Source: Paracoccaceae bacterium (GTDB lineage: Bacteria; Pseudomonadota; Alphaproteobacteria; Rhodobacterales; Rhodobacteraceae). From it: a DNA stretch of 7,702 bases. Positions 1 through 5,444 of the stretch are shown in pieces. The first letter of the stretch is position 1. Each line of letters begins with the position of its first letter. The notes below the pieces were generated by a model, which saw only the letters and a list, made by a program, of their open reading frames with translations, did not search any database and was not told the origin of the DNA. The stretch spans positions 1-7,702 of the forward strand of contig JALWJU010000085.1 in the NCBI GenBank assembly GCA_026997055.1, written 5' to 3'. Made by a program: the position numbers and the translations under genes.

Positions 1-398
1 GCATTGTAATAACCATCCGTATGCCAGCCCATCTTGCGCTTGCTGTATGGGATATAGCCGCGCTGGCTCGGCGCATCTGTTTCCGTGAGGGCGACAATCC
101 CCTGCTCTCCGGCACTTCTGTGCTTTTCTGCGATACGAAGCCCGAAACGGTCGGCAAAGGCGCGCAGACCGGCGCGCAAATCCCCGCCCTGGGGCGCCTC
201 GTAAAGCGCGAAATTTGATTCTCTCACCCGGCGAACGATCTCGGAAATCTGCGAATCAGAGGGATTCGCAAGGCTGTCGAGTACCACGAATCCGAGCTTG
301 CGGGCCGATTCGGAGGTGGAAATCCGTGCTGCGCGCCAATCCTGATAAAAACGATAGGTTTCTGGCCGATTCCAGAAAAAGCTCTTTTCTTCCGTCAT
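1..398 (-). CDS. TauD/TfdA-like Fe(II)/2-oxoglutarate-dependent dioxygenase, N-terminal part (runs off left edge)
   Basis: This is an open minus-strand frame of 132 complete codons, starting at an ATG (398-396) and still open at the window edge. The protein begins MTEEKSFFWNRPETYRF. It ends, as far as visible, in a GWHTDGYYN stretch in which His126 and Asp128 form an HxD pair; in TauD/TfdA-fold enzymes HxD supplies two of the three Fe(II) ligands. The distal His and the 2-oxoglutarate-binding Arg would lie beyond the edge. A GGGAGG ribosome-binding site (415-410 on the minus strand) lies 11 nt before the ATG, slightly long but workable. Such enzymes oxidatively cleave or hydroxylate small substrates, including sulfonates such as taurine, releasing sulfite. 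The substrate cannot be told from this fragment. The gene is divergent from dsrA across a 248-bp shared control region, so a sulfur-related role or co-regulation is plausible but inferred. The alternative is an amino-acid-type hydroxylase of the same fold. Confidence 0.72.
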   Translation of the reverse strand, partial: MTEEKSFFWNRPETYRFYQDWRAARISTSESARKLGFVVLDSLANPSDSQISEIVRRVRESNFALYEAPQGGDLRAGLRAFADRFGLRIAEKHRSAGEQGIVALTETDAPSQRGYIPYSKRKMGWHTDGYYN

Positions 399-443
399 GT
401 TATGAAGCGCCTCCCGGATCGCAAGTAATTATGCACTCGCAGC

Positions 444-467
444 AATATTGGAATCGTTCCGAATATT
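444..467. promoter_or_regulatory. Imperfect inverted repeat, candidate operator
   Basis: The left arm AATATTGGAA (444-453) and right arm TTCC-G-AATATT (457-467) are reverse complements apart from one inserted G at 461, around a TCG centre. The core GGAA-TCG-TTCC is a perfect short inverted repeat. Size and AT-rich ends suit a dimeric winged-helix or HTH regulator such as the ArsR-type repressors known from sulfur-oxidation gene clusters; that family link is inference. The site lies just upstream of the -10-like ATTATG/CATAAT (433-428, minus strand) of the dioxygenase gene and upstream of the putative dsrA promoter, so one protein could control both. Confidence 0.4.
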
Positions 468-488
468 TCGCCGCAGTTGATTTTTTCT

Positions 489-516
489 CTTACATTCGTT
501 TATCCAGATGTATAGA
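489..516 (+). promoter_or_regulatory. Weak sigma70-like promoter candidate for dsrA
   Basis: CTTACA (489-494, 4 of 6 to TTGACA) and TATAGA (511-516, 4 of 6 to TATAAT) are separated by 16 nt in the AT-rich part of the divergent region. This would give a 5' leader of roughly 120 nt before dsrA. A second candidate nearer the gene is TTGTCG (559-564) with TAGAAT (585-590), but its spacing of 20 nt is too long. Both matches are weak. Confidence 0.22.
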
Positions 517-646
517 TTATTTGGCAATGGCACTCTTTGCAGGGTGGTGAGGTTTGCGTTGTCGGTTCGTTAAGAATCACCGCATAGAATCCCCCCGGCC
601 GCAGGGTCTGAACAGTTTGCGCGAACACTCGTAAGGGAGGAACGAC

Positions 647-1924
647 ATGAAAGACGAATCGAAAGGCAAGCACCCGACGCCGATGCTTGACGAGCTCGAG
701 GGCGGCAAGTGGCCGAGCTTCGTCACCGGCCTGAAGCGGCTGCGCGACGAGGGCACGGAAAACAACCAGAAGATGATGAACGACCTTCTGGGTCAGCTGA
801 ACCACTCCTACGAAAAGAAGCTCGGCTTCTGGAAGGGCGGCACGCTTTCGGTTCTCGGTTATGGCGGCGGGATCATTCCCCGTTTTTCCGAGGTGGCGGA
901 ACAGTTCCCGGAGTCGAAGGAATTCCACACCCTGCGGGTGATGCCGCCTGCGGGCTACCACTATACTTCGGACCTGCTGCGCAAGTTTGCCGATATCTGG
1001 GAGGAGCACGGCTCCGGCCTGATCGCCTTCCATGGTCAGTCCGGCGATATCATGTTCCAGGGTTGCTCCTCGGAAAATGCCCAGCCGGCCTTTGATGCGC
1101 TCAACGAGCTCGGCTTCGACCTCGGCGGTGCCGGCCCGGCCCTGCGCACGGCGATGTCCTGCGTCGGCCATGCCCGCTGCGAGCAGTCCTGCTATGACGA
1201 GGTGCAGGCCCATCGCCGCATCATCAACAAGTTCCTTGACGAGATGCACCGCCCGGCGCTGCCCTACAAGTTCAAGTTCAAGTTCTCCGGCTGTGCCAAT
1301 GACTGCGTGAACGCCATCCACCGCGCCGACTTCGCGGTGATCGGCACCTGGCGCGACGACATCAAGATCGACCAGGAAAAGGTCAAGGAGCACATCGCCG
1401 AAGTCGGCCGCAAATACACCATCGACACGGTGGTCAACATGTGCCCGACCCGCGCCATCAGCCTGCATGACGACGATACGCTGGAGATCGACAATTCCTC
1501 CTGCGTGCGCTGCATGCACTGCATCAACGTGATGACCAAGGCCCTGAGCCCGGGCGACGACCGCGGCGCCTCGATCATGATCGGCGGCAAGCGGGCGCTC
1601 AAGATCGGCGATCTGATGGGCATCATGATCAAGCCCTTCATCAAGCTCGAGACCGAAGAGGACTGGGAAGAGCTGGAGGATTTCGCCGAGACCTGCATCG
1701 AGTTCTTCGCCGACAATGCGCTTGAGCACGAGCGGATCGGCGAGACCATCGACCGCATCGGCCTGCCTGCCTTCCTGGAGGCAGTCGGGGTGGAAGCGGA
1801 CCCGAACATGGTCAATCACCCGCGCACCTCGTGCTATGTGCGTACGGATGACTTCGATGAAGAGGCCCAGAAGTGGTTCGAGCGGCGCGCGCGTGAGACC
1901 GGAGCCAACGCTCACGCCGAGTAA
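647..1924 (+). CDS. dsrA: Reverse dissimilatory sulfite reductase, alpha subunit
   Basis: DsrA pairs with DsrB as the cytoplasmic alpha2-beta2 siroheme enzyme, which in sulfur oxidisers runs in the oxidative direction and releases sulfite. The protein has 425 residues, normal for the family. The siroheme-coupled [4Fe-4S] ligands are all present: CVGHARC gives Cys172 and Cys178 (C-x5-C), and CANDC gives Cys216 and Cys220 (C-x3-C). An inserted ferredoxin domain follows, with Cys266 (MCPT) and Cys286/Cys289/Cys292 (CVRCMHC). The KFKFKFSGC stretch before the second motif is typical. The ATG is chosen because GGGAGG (635-640) lies 6 nt upstream and the N-terminus is of family type. It is the first gene of a long operon. 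The only stop separating it in frame from dsrB is TAA at 1922. Assignment to the oxidative branch rests on dsrEFH and dsrL downstream, not on residues within DsrA. Confidence 0.98.
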   Translation: MKDESKGKHPTPMLDELEGGKWPSFVTGLKRLRDEGTENNQKMMNDLLGQLNHSYEKKLGFWKGGTLSVLGYGGGIIPRFSEVAEQFPESKEFHTLRVMPPAGYHYTSDLLRKFADIWEEHGSGLIAFHGQSGDIMFQGCSSENAQPAFDALNELGFDLGGAGPALRTAMSCVGHARCEQSCYDEVQAHRRIINKFLDEMHRPALPYKFKFKFSGCANDCVNAIHRADFAVIGTWRDDIKIDQEKVKEHIAEVGRKYTIDTVVNMCPTRAISLHDDDTLEIDNSSCVRCMHCINVMTKALSPGDDRGASIMIGGKRALKIGDLMGIMIKPFIKLETEEDWEELEDFAETCIEFFADNALEHERIGETIDRIGLPAFLEAVGVEADPNMVNHPRTSCYVRTDDFDEEAQKWFERRARETGANAHAE

Positions 1925-1952
1925 GCCGCAGATATCCTGAATGTTCAATGTT

Positions 1953-1981
1953 CCGCGACCGCCTCCCCGGAGGTGGCGCGG
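1953..1981 (+). other. Strong mRNA stem-loop in the dsrA-dsrB spacer
   Basis: The left arm 1953-1966 pairs with the right arm 1969-1981 through 12 Watson-Crick pairs and one G-U (1961 with 1974), with a single bulged A at 1958. The innermost C-G pair would probably open to give a 4-nt loop. The stem ends only 3 nt before the dsrB GGGAGG (1985-1990). It is not followed by a T run, so it is not a normal intrinsic terminator. An RNA-processing, stability or translation-tuning element is more likely. Confidence 0.6.
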
Positions 1982-1996
1982 GATGGGAGGAAGAGA

Positions 1997-3079
1997 ATGA
2001 AAGACCAAGCCACCAAGCCCCGCATGCCCGATGAAGTCGGTGTCCCGGATCCGTTTCCCTTCATGCACCCGATCATGAAGAAGAATTACGGCAACTGGGC
2101 ATGGCATGACCGCGAGCGCCCCGGCGTTCTGCATCATGTGGCCAAGTCCGGCGACGAGATCTGGACCGTCCGCGCCGGCACCCAGCGCCAGATGGACGTG
2201 TTCACCATCCGCAAGCTCGCCGACATTGCCGATGAGTTCTCCGATGGCTATGTCCGCTTCACCACCCGCTCCAATATCGAGTTTCTCGTCGGCGACCACG
2301 ACAAGGTGGCCCCGCTGATCGAGCGGCTCAATGAAGAGGGCTTCCCGGTCGGCGGCACCGGCGCTTCGGTGTCGATGATCAGCCACACCCAGGGCTGGCT
2401 GCACTGCGACATCCCCGGCACCGATGCTTCGGGCGTGGTCAAGAGCCTGATGGACGAACTCTACAAGGATTTCGTCGAGGAAAAGATGCCCAACCGCGTG
2501 CGCATCACCACCTCGTGCTGTCAGATCAACTGCGGCGGCCAGGGCGACATCGCCGTGAACGTCCAGTACACCAAGCCGCCCAAGATCAATCACGACCTCG
2601 TGGCCAATGTCTGCGAGCGCCCGGCCGTTGTGGCCCGCTGTCCGGTGGCGGCGATCCGTCCCGCCATGGTCAACGGCAAGCCTTCGCTCGAGGTGGACGA
2701 AAAGAAATGCGTCTGCTGCGGCGCCTGCTACCCGCCCTGCCCGCCGATGCAGATCAACGGCGAGGAATCGACCAAGATCGCCATCTGGGTGGGCGGCAAG
2801 CATTCCAATGCCCGCTCCAAGCCGACCTTCCACAAGCTCGCGGTGGCCAACCTGCCCAACAATCCGCCGCACTGGCCGGAAGTGCGCGAGGTGGTCCGCA
2901 AGATCGTCGATACATACAAGAAGGACGCCAAGCACTGGGAGCGCATGGGCGAGTGGATCGAGCGCATCGGCTGGACCCGGTTCTTCGAGCTGACGGGTCT
3001 CGCCTTTACCAAGCACCACCTGGATACCTGGACCGGTGCGCGCAAGACCATGAACATGTCTGCTCACGTCCATTTCTGA
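1997..3079 (+). CDS. dsrB: Reverse dissimilatory sulfite reductase, beta subunit
   Basis: DsrB is the partner of DsrA; in characterised enzymes the functional siroheme site lies at the subunit interface with DsrB providing its cluster. The protein has 360 residues, the usual family length. Cluster ligands are Cys137 (WLHCD), Cys174-Cys175 and Cys179 (SCCQINC). The 37-residue gap between the first and second matches the family arrangement. The ferredoxin domain shows C-x2-C-x2-C-x3-C at Cys238, 241, 244 and 248, with Cys215 (RCPVAAI) upstream for a cluster. The ATG at 1997 (MKDQATK) is preferred because GGGAGG lies at 1985-1990, 6 nt away. An in-frame GTG at 1973 would add eight residues, but it lies inside the stem-loop and has no good ribosome-binding site. 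The gene follows dsrA after 72 nt and precedes dsrE by 31 nt. Confidence 0.98.
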   Translation: MKDQATKPRMPDEVGVPDPFPFMHPIMKKNYGNWAWHDRERPGVLHHVAKSGDEIWTVRAGTQRQMDVFTIRKLADIADEFSDGYVRFTTRSNIEFLVGDHDKVAPLIERLNEEGFPVGGTGASVSMISHTQGWLHCDIPGTDASGVVKSLMDELYKDFVEEKMPNRVRITTSCCQINCGGQGDIAVNVQYTKPPKINHDLVANVCERPAVVARCPVAAIRPAMVNGKPSLEVDEKKCVCCGACYPPCPPMQINGEESTKIAIWVGGKHSNARSKPTFHKLAVANLPNNPPHWPEVREVVRKIVDTYKKDAKHWERMGEWIERIGWTRFFELTGLAFTKHHLDTWTGARKTMNMSAHVHF

Positions 3080-3110
3080 GGCCTGCGCTCACTTTCAAGG
3101 AGAGAGAAAC

Positions 3111-3503
3111 GTGAAAATCGGTGTTCTCGTCAGCGAAGGCCCCTATACCCACCAGGCGGTGGATTCGGCCTACAATTTCGTGAAAGCGGCGCTTGCCGCC
3201 GGCCACGAAGTGCCGCGGGTGTTCTTCTACCATGATGGCGTCAACGTCTCGACGCGGCTTTCCGTGCCGCCGCAGGACGAGCGCAATATCCAGGAGAACT
3301 GGACCAGCCTTGCCAAGGAGCATGGCGTTGACCTGGTGGTCTGCATCGCCGCCGCCCAGCGCCGTGGCATCCTCGACAAGAATGAGGCCGAGCGCCAGGG
3401 AAAGGATGCGGATAACATCGCCGAGGGTTTTCGCATCTCGGGGCTCGGGCAACTGATCGAAATGGGGATCCAGACCGACCGTCTGGTGACCTTCGGGGAC
3501 TAG
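3111..3503 (+). CDS. dsrE: Sulfurtransferase subunit DsrE
   Basis: DsrE is the catalytic subunit of the cytoplasmic DsrE2F2H2 hexamer that accepts persulfide sulfur (from TusA-type carriers) and hands it to DsrC. The protein has 130 residues. It shows the DsrE/TusD fold signatures: an N-terminal beta strand MKIGVLVSEGPYTHQ, FFYHDGV at about 38-44, and the active-site cysteine in VCIAAAQRRG. That cysteine is exactly residue 78, the position known to be essential in the Allochromatium vinosum protein. Translation starts at GTG, supported by AGGAGA at 3098-3103, 7 nt upstream. The gene lies 31 nt after dsrB. Its presence beside dsrAB is one of the best markers of the sulfur-oxidising version of the pathway. 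Confidence 0.97.
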   Translation: MKIGVLVSEGPYTHQAVDSAYNFVKAALAAGHEVPRVFFYHDGVNVSTRLSVPPQDERNIQENWTSLAKEHGVDLVVCIAAAQRRGILDKNEAERQGKDADNIAEGFRISGLGQLIEMGIQTDRLVTFGD

Positions 3504-3512
3504 GAGGAAGAC

Positions 3513-3920
3513 ATGTCTGACGTGAAGAAATTCCTCTATGTGAACCGCAAGGCGCCCTATGGCACCATCTATGCGCTGGAAAGCCTCGAGGTGGTGCTGA
3601 TCGGTGCGGCTTTCGAGCAGGATGTGGCGCTGGCCTTCCTCGATGATGGCGTGTTTCAGTTGACCAAAAGCCAGGAAACCGACGGCATCGGCGTGAAGAA
3701 CTTCTCGCCCACCTTCCGGGCGCTGGGCGATTACGACGTGACCCGGCTCTATGTCGAGCGCGAAAGCCTCGAAGAGCGCGGCCTGACCGAGGACGACCTG
3801 CAGGAAATCATGTATGAGGACGAGGATGACGATTGGGCCGAAAAGCCCTCGATCCGCGTCATCAGCCGTGCCGAAATGGCCGACGTGATGGCCGAACAAG
3901 ATGTCATCCTGAGCTTCTGA
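3513..3920 (+). CDS. dsrF: DsrEFH complex subunit DsrF
   Basis: DsrF (135 residues) is the beta subunit of the DsrEFH sulfur-transfer hexamer and is related to TusC. It begins KKFLYVNRKAPYGTIYALE, the typical start of the family. It also shows the AAFEQDVALAFLDDGVFQL strand-helix segment at about 32-50. There is no cysteine anywhere in the protein, so it cannot carry persulfide itself and presumably has a structural role in the complex. A strongly acidic patch, EDEDDD, lies near 102-107. The ribosome-binding site AGGAGG (3502-3507) overlaps the dsrE stop codon (TAG 3501-3503), which suggests translational coupling. The ATG follows 5 nt later. Confidence 0.96.
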   Translation: MSDVKKFLYVNRKAPYGTIYALESLEVVLIGAAFEQDVALAFLDDGVFQLTKSQETDGIGVKNFSPTFRALGDYDVTRLYVERESLEERGLTEDDLQEIMYEDEDDDWAEKPSIRVISRAEMADVMAEQDVILSF

Positions 3921-3929
3921 GGGGGAAAG

Positions 3930-4238
3930 ATGTCAACGCTTCATACGGTAAACAAGTCTCCCTACATGACCCAGTCCCTGGTGTCGTGTCTCAACCACTG
4001 CAAGGATGGCGACGCGGTGCTGATGATCGAGGATGGCATCTACGGCGGTCTCGCCGGCGGCCAGATGGCGCCCATCGTCGAGGAAATGGGGAAGAAGGTG
4101 TCGCTCTATGTGCTCATGCCCGACATGGCTGCACGCGGGGTGGACAGCTCCCGCCTGCTTGAGGGTATCGAGGGCGTGGATTACACGGGGTTTGTGGAAC
4201 TGGTCGCCAAGCACGACCGTACACAAGCCTGGCTTTGA
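3930..4238 (+). CDS. dsrH: DsrEFH complex subunit DsrH
   Basis: DsrH (102 residues) is the TusB-like gamma subunit of the DsrEFH hexamer. It starts MSTLHTVNKSPY. The conserved cysteine is at residue 20 (LVSCLNHC), the position reported as conserved in the family; a second cysteine lies at 24. The DAVLMIEDGIYGGL segment (about 28-41) is family-typical. The start is supported by a purine-rich GGGGGAAAG directly before the ATG, 9 nt after the dsrF stop. The protein ends in the usual HDRTQAWL-type tail. In the TusBCD system the equivalent complex works in tRNA thiolation; here the neighbours dsrAB and dsrC place it in sulfur oxidation. Confidence 0.96.
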   Translation: MSTLHTVNKSPYMTQSLVSCLNHCKDGDAVLMIEDGIYGGLAGGQMAPIVEEMGKKVSLYVLMPDMAARGVDSSRLLEGIEGVDYTGFVELVAKHDRTQAWL

Positions 4239-4244
4239 AATTGC

Positions 4245-4263
4245 CGCCCTGGATGGCAGGGCG
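4245..4263 (+). other. Stem-loop in the dsrH-dsrC spacer
   Basis: CGCCCTG (4245-4251) and CAGGGCG (4257-4263) form a perfect 7-bp stem with a 5-nt loop, within the 43-nt gap between dsrH and dsrC. It ends 5 nt before the dsrC ribosome-binding site (AGGAGG at 4269-4274). No T run follows, so it is not a standard terminator. It could mark a processing point or protect the 5' end of a dsrC segment. Confidence 0.5.
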
Positions 4264-4281
4264 CCTATAGGAGGAACGAAA

Positions 4282-4614
4282 ATGGAATACACTGTCGATG
4301 GCAAGACCGTCCCCGCGGACGAAGAGGGCTACATCATCAATCTGAGCGACTGGTCGCCGGAACTGGCCGAGGTGATCGCCAAGTCCGAAGATATCGAAAT
4401 GGACGAAGAGCGCTGGGAGGTGGTGAACTTCCTGCGTGACTATTACGACGAATACCAGATCGCCCCGGCGGTTCGGGTGCTGATCAAGGCGCTGAAAAAG
4501 TCCATGGGCCCGGAAAAGGGGAACAACAAGTACATGTACGAGCTGTTCCCCTATGGTCCGGCCAAGCAGGCCTGCAAGATCGCGGGCCTTCCCAAGCCGA
4601 CCGGCTGCGTCTGA
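4282..4614 (+). CDS. dsrC: Sulfur carrier protein DsrC
   Basis: DsrC is the small soluble sulfur carrier that takes sulfane sulfur from DsrEFH, is a substrate/partner of DsrAB, and is recycled through the DsrMKJOP membrane complex. The 110-residue protein ends in the diagnostic flexible arm with both redox cysteines: Cys98 (KQACKIAG) and penultimate Cys109 (PTGCV), exactly 11 residues apart. This two-cysteine form distinguishes true DsrC from TusE, which keeps only the last one. The KYMYELFPYGP segment before the arm is also typical. The frame is open upstream into dsrH, but the ATG at 4282 is clearly right: it has AGGAGG (4269-4274) 7 nt before it and gives the canonical length. The gene is flanked by stem-loops at 4245-4263 and 4632-4658. 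Confidence 0.98.
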   Translation: MEYTVDGKTVPADEEGYIINLSDWSPELAEVIAKSEDIEMDEERWEVVNFLRDYYDEYQIAPAVRVLIKALKKSMGPEKGNNKYMYELFPYGPAKQACKIAGLPKPTGCV

Positions 4615-4631
4615 TACGGTAAGAAGCCCTG

Positions 4632-4658
4632 CCCCGGTGCCTGGAGGAGGTGCCGGGG
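4632..4658 (+). other. Stem-loop downstream of dsrC (first of two)
   Basis: CCCCGGTGCC (4632-4641) pairs with GGTGCCGGGG (4649-4658) in a 10-bp stem with two G-U pairs and a 7-nt loop (TGGAGGA). It begins 17 nt after the dsrC stop. The sequence after it (TATCGAGAG) has no T run, so it is probably not a strong intrinsic terminator. A 3'-end stabiliser protecting dsrC mRNA from exonuclease, or a partial attenuator, fits better. The loop holds an SD-like GGAGG overlap but no start codon follows in range. Confidence 0.6.
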
Positions 4659-4675
4659 TATCGAGAGCCCCAAGA

Positions 4676-4698
4676 GCCTGAAAACGACAACTTCAGGC
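4676..4698 (+). other. Second stem-loop in the dsrC-dsrM spacer
   Basis: GCCTGAA (4676-4682) and TTCAGGC (4692-4698) form a perfect 7-bp stem with a 9-nt loop (AACGACAAC). It follows the first stem-loop by 17 nt and ends 8 nt before the dsrM GGGAGGAG (4707-4714). With its neighbour it makes a tandem hairpin pair that fills most of this 105-nt gap. Confidence 0.5.
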
Positions 4699-4719
4699 CA
4701 GGGAACGGGAGGAGTCCGC

Positions 4720-5442
4720 GTGCTGGGCACGATTTACGCATTGCTGTTTTATGTGGCGACCTTGTTGCTGGTTGCGGGTCTGGTTCGCAAGATCTGGATT
4801 TACGCGCGCACCCCGGCGCCACTTAAGATCCCGACCACGCCTGCCCCGACCACGCTGGGCGGTGTCGTCCTGCGCATATTCATGGAAGTGGTGTTCTTCC
4901 AGAGCCTGTTCAAGTCGAACAAGTGGATATGGGCGCTGGGCTGGATGTTTCACATGTCCATGTGGCTGGTCCTGCTGCGCCATGTGCGCTACTTTCAGGA
5001 AAGCATCTGGTGGATCGTCGAACTGGCGCAGCCTTTTGGTACCTATGCGGGCTTTACCATGCTGATCGGCCTTGCCGGCCTGCTGGCCCGCCGTTTTCTC
5101 GTCAACCGGGTGCGGTATATTTCGGCGCCGTCCGATTACCTGATGCTGGTCCTGCTGCTGCTGATCGTGATTACCGGCCTTTCCATGCGCTGGGTCGCGC
5201 ATACGGACATCGTCATGGTCAAGAGTTACATGACCGGCCTCCTGCGTTTCCGTATCGGAGAATTGCCCGGGGATTTCAACCTGCTTGCGCATTTGGCGCT
5301 GGTCGCGGTGCTGATGATAGTCTTCCCGATTTCCAAACTCCTGCATGTGCCGGGCGTCTTCTTCAGCCCGTCGCGTAACCAGGTAGACAATGCGCGTGAG
5401 AAGCGCCATCTGGCCCCCTGGGCCGCCGAGCTGGAGAAGTAG
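4720..5442 (+). CDS. dsrM: DsrM, NarI-like b-type cytochrome subunit of the DsrMKJOP membrane complex
   Basis: DsrM anchors DsrK in the inner membrane and exchanges electrons between the quinone pool and DsrK. The 240-residue protein has five hydrophobic segments (about 4-22, 70-89, 105-123, 139-158, 187-207). The second contains His78 and His88, 10 apart. The fifth region contains His191 and His209, 18 apart. These are the same spacings as the bis-histidine ligands of the two b hemes in NarI (His56/His66 and His187/His205 in E. coli), so two hemes are expected. The first codon is GTG, supported by GGGAGGAG at 4707-4714. The C-terminal tail (about 214-240) is charged and presumably faces the cytoplasm, where it could contact DsrK. 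The stop is 2 nt before the dsrK ATG, so the two are probably translated together. Confidence 0.95.
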   Translation: MLGTIYALLFYVATLLLVAGLVRKIWIYARTPAPLKIPTTPAPTTLGGVVLRIFMEVVFFQSLFKSNKWIWALGWMFHMSMWLVLLRHVRYFQESIWWIVELAQPFGTYAGFTMLIGLAGLLARRFLVNRVRYISAPSDYLMLVLLLLIVITGLSMRWVAHTDIVMVKSYMTGLLRFRIGELPGDFNLLAHLALVAVLMIVFPISKLLHVPGVFFSPSRNQVDNAREKRHLAPWAAELEK

Positions 5443-5444
5443 GC

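Larger units (their letters stand above)
399..646. promoter_or_regulatory. Divergent intergenic control region between the dioxygenase gene and dsrA
   Basis: These 248 bp separate two divergently oriented genes and should hold both promoters. The part from about 425 to 535 is clearly more AT-rich than the flanking genes. It contains the inverted repeat at 444-467 and promoter-like hexamers listed separately. The dsrA end carries a strong ribosome-binding site (GGGAGG at 635-640, 6 nt before the ATG). I see no small gene with its own ribosome-binding site here and no terminator-like hairpin with a T tract. Confidence 0.7.

Noticed and set aside
528..540. Sigma54-like TGGCAC...TTGC sequence upstream of dsrA
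   Set aside because: Only 8 nt separate the GG (529-530) from the GC (539-540), whereas -24/-12 promoters need 10 nt. The helix phasing is wrong.
21..550. Two short plus-strand open frames upstream of dsrA
   Set aside because: The first and part of the second run antisense to the dioxygenase coding sequence, which has an HxD motif and family-like sequence. Neither has a ribosome-binding site or recognisable protein, and the second extends across the control region.
1973..1996. Upstream GTG start for dsrB adding eight residues
   Set aside because: The GTG sits inside the stem-loop and lacks a ribosome-binding site. The ATG at 1997 has GGGAGG at ideal distance and gives the usual length.
500..3073. 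857-codon open frame on the minus strand across dsrA and dsrB
   Set aside because: It lies exactly in codon register with dsrA and dsrB, which share a frame. Sense codons rarely end in A, so antisense codons rarely begin with T and stops are scarce. The protein is rich in His, Asp, Ala and Val with no recognisable domain; it is a GC-bias shadow.
4235..4271. Possible internal promoter for dsrC (TTGAAA ... TATAGG)
   Set aside because: The spacing is 25 nt, far from 17, and the -10-like hexamer overlaps the dsrC ribosome-binding site, so a transcript from it would lose that site.
4632..4698. Tandem hairpins as an intrinsic terminator ending the operon after dsrC
   Set aside because: Neither stem is followed by a T run, and dsrM, dsrK and dsrL continue in the same direction with their own ribosome-binding sites and no new clear promoter.
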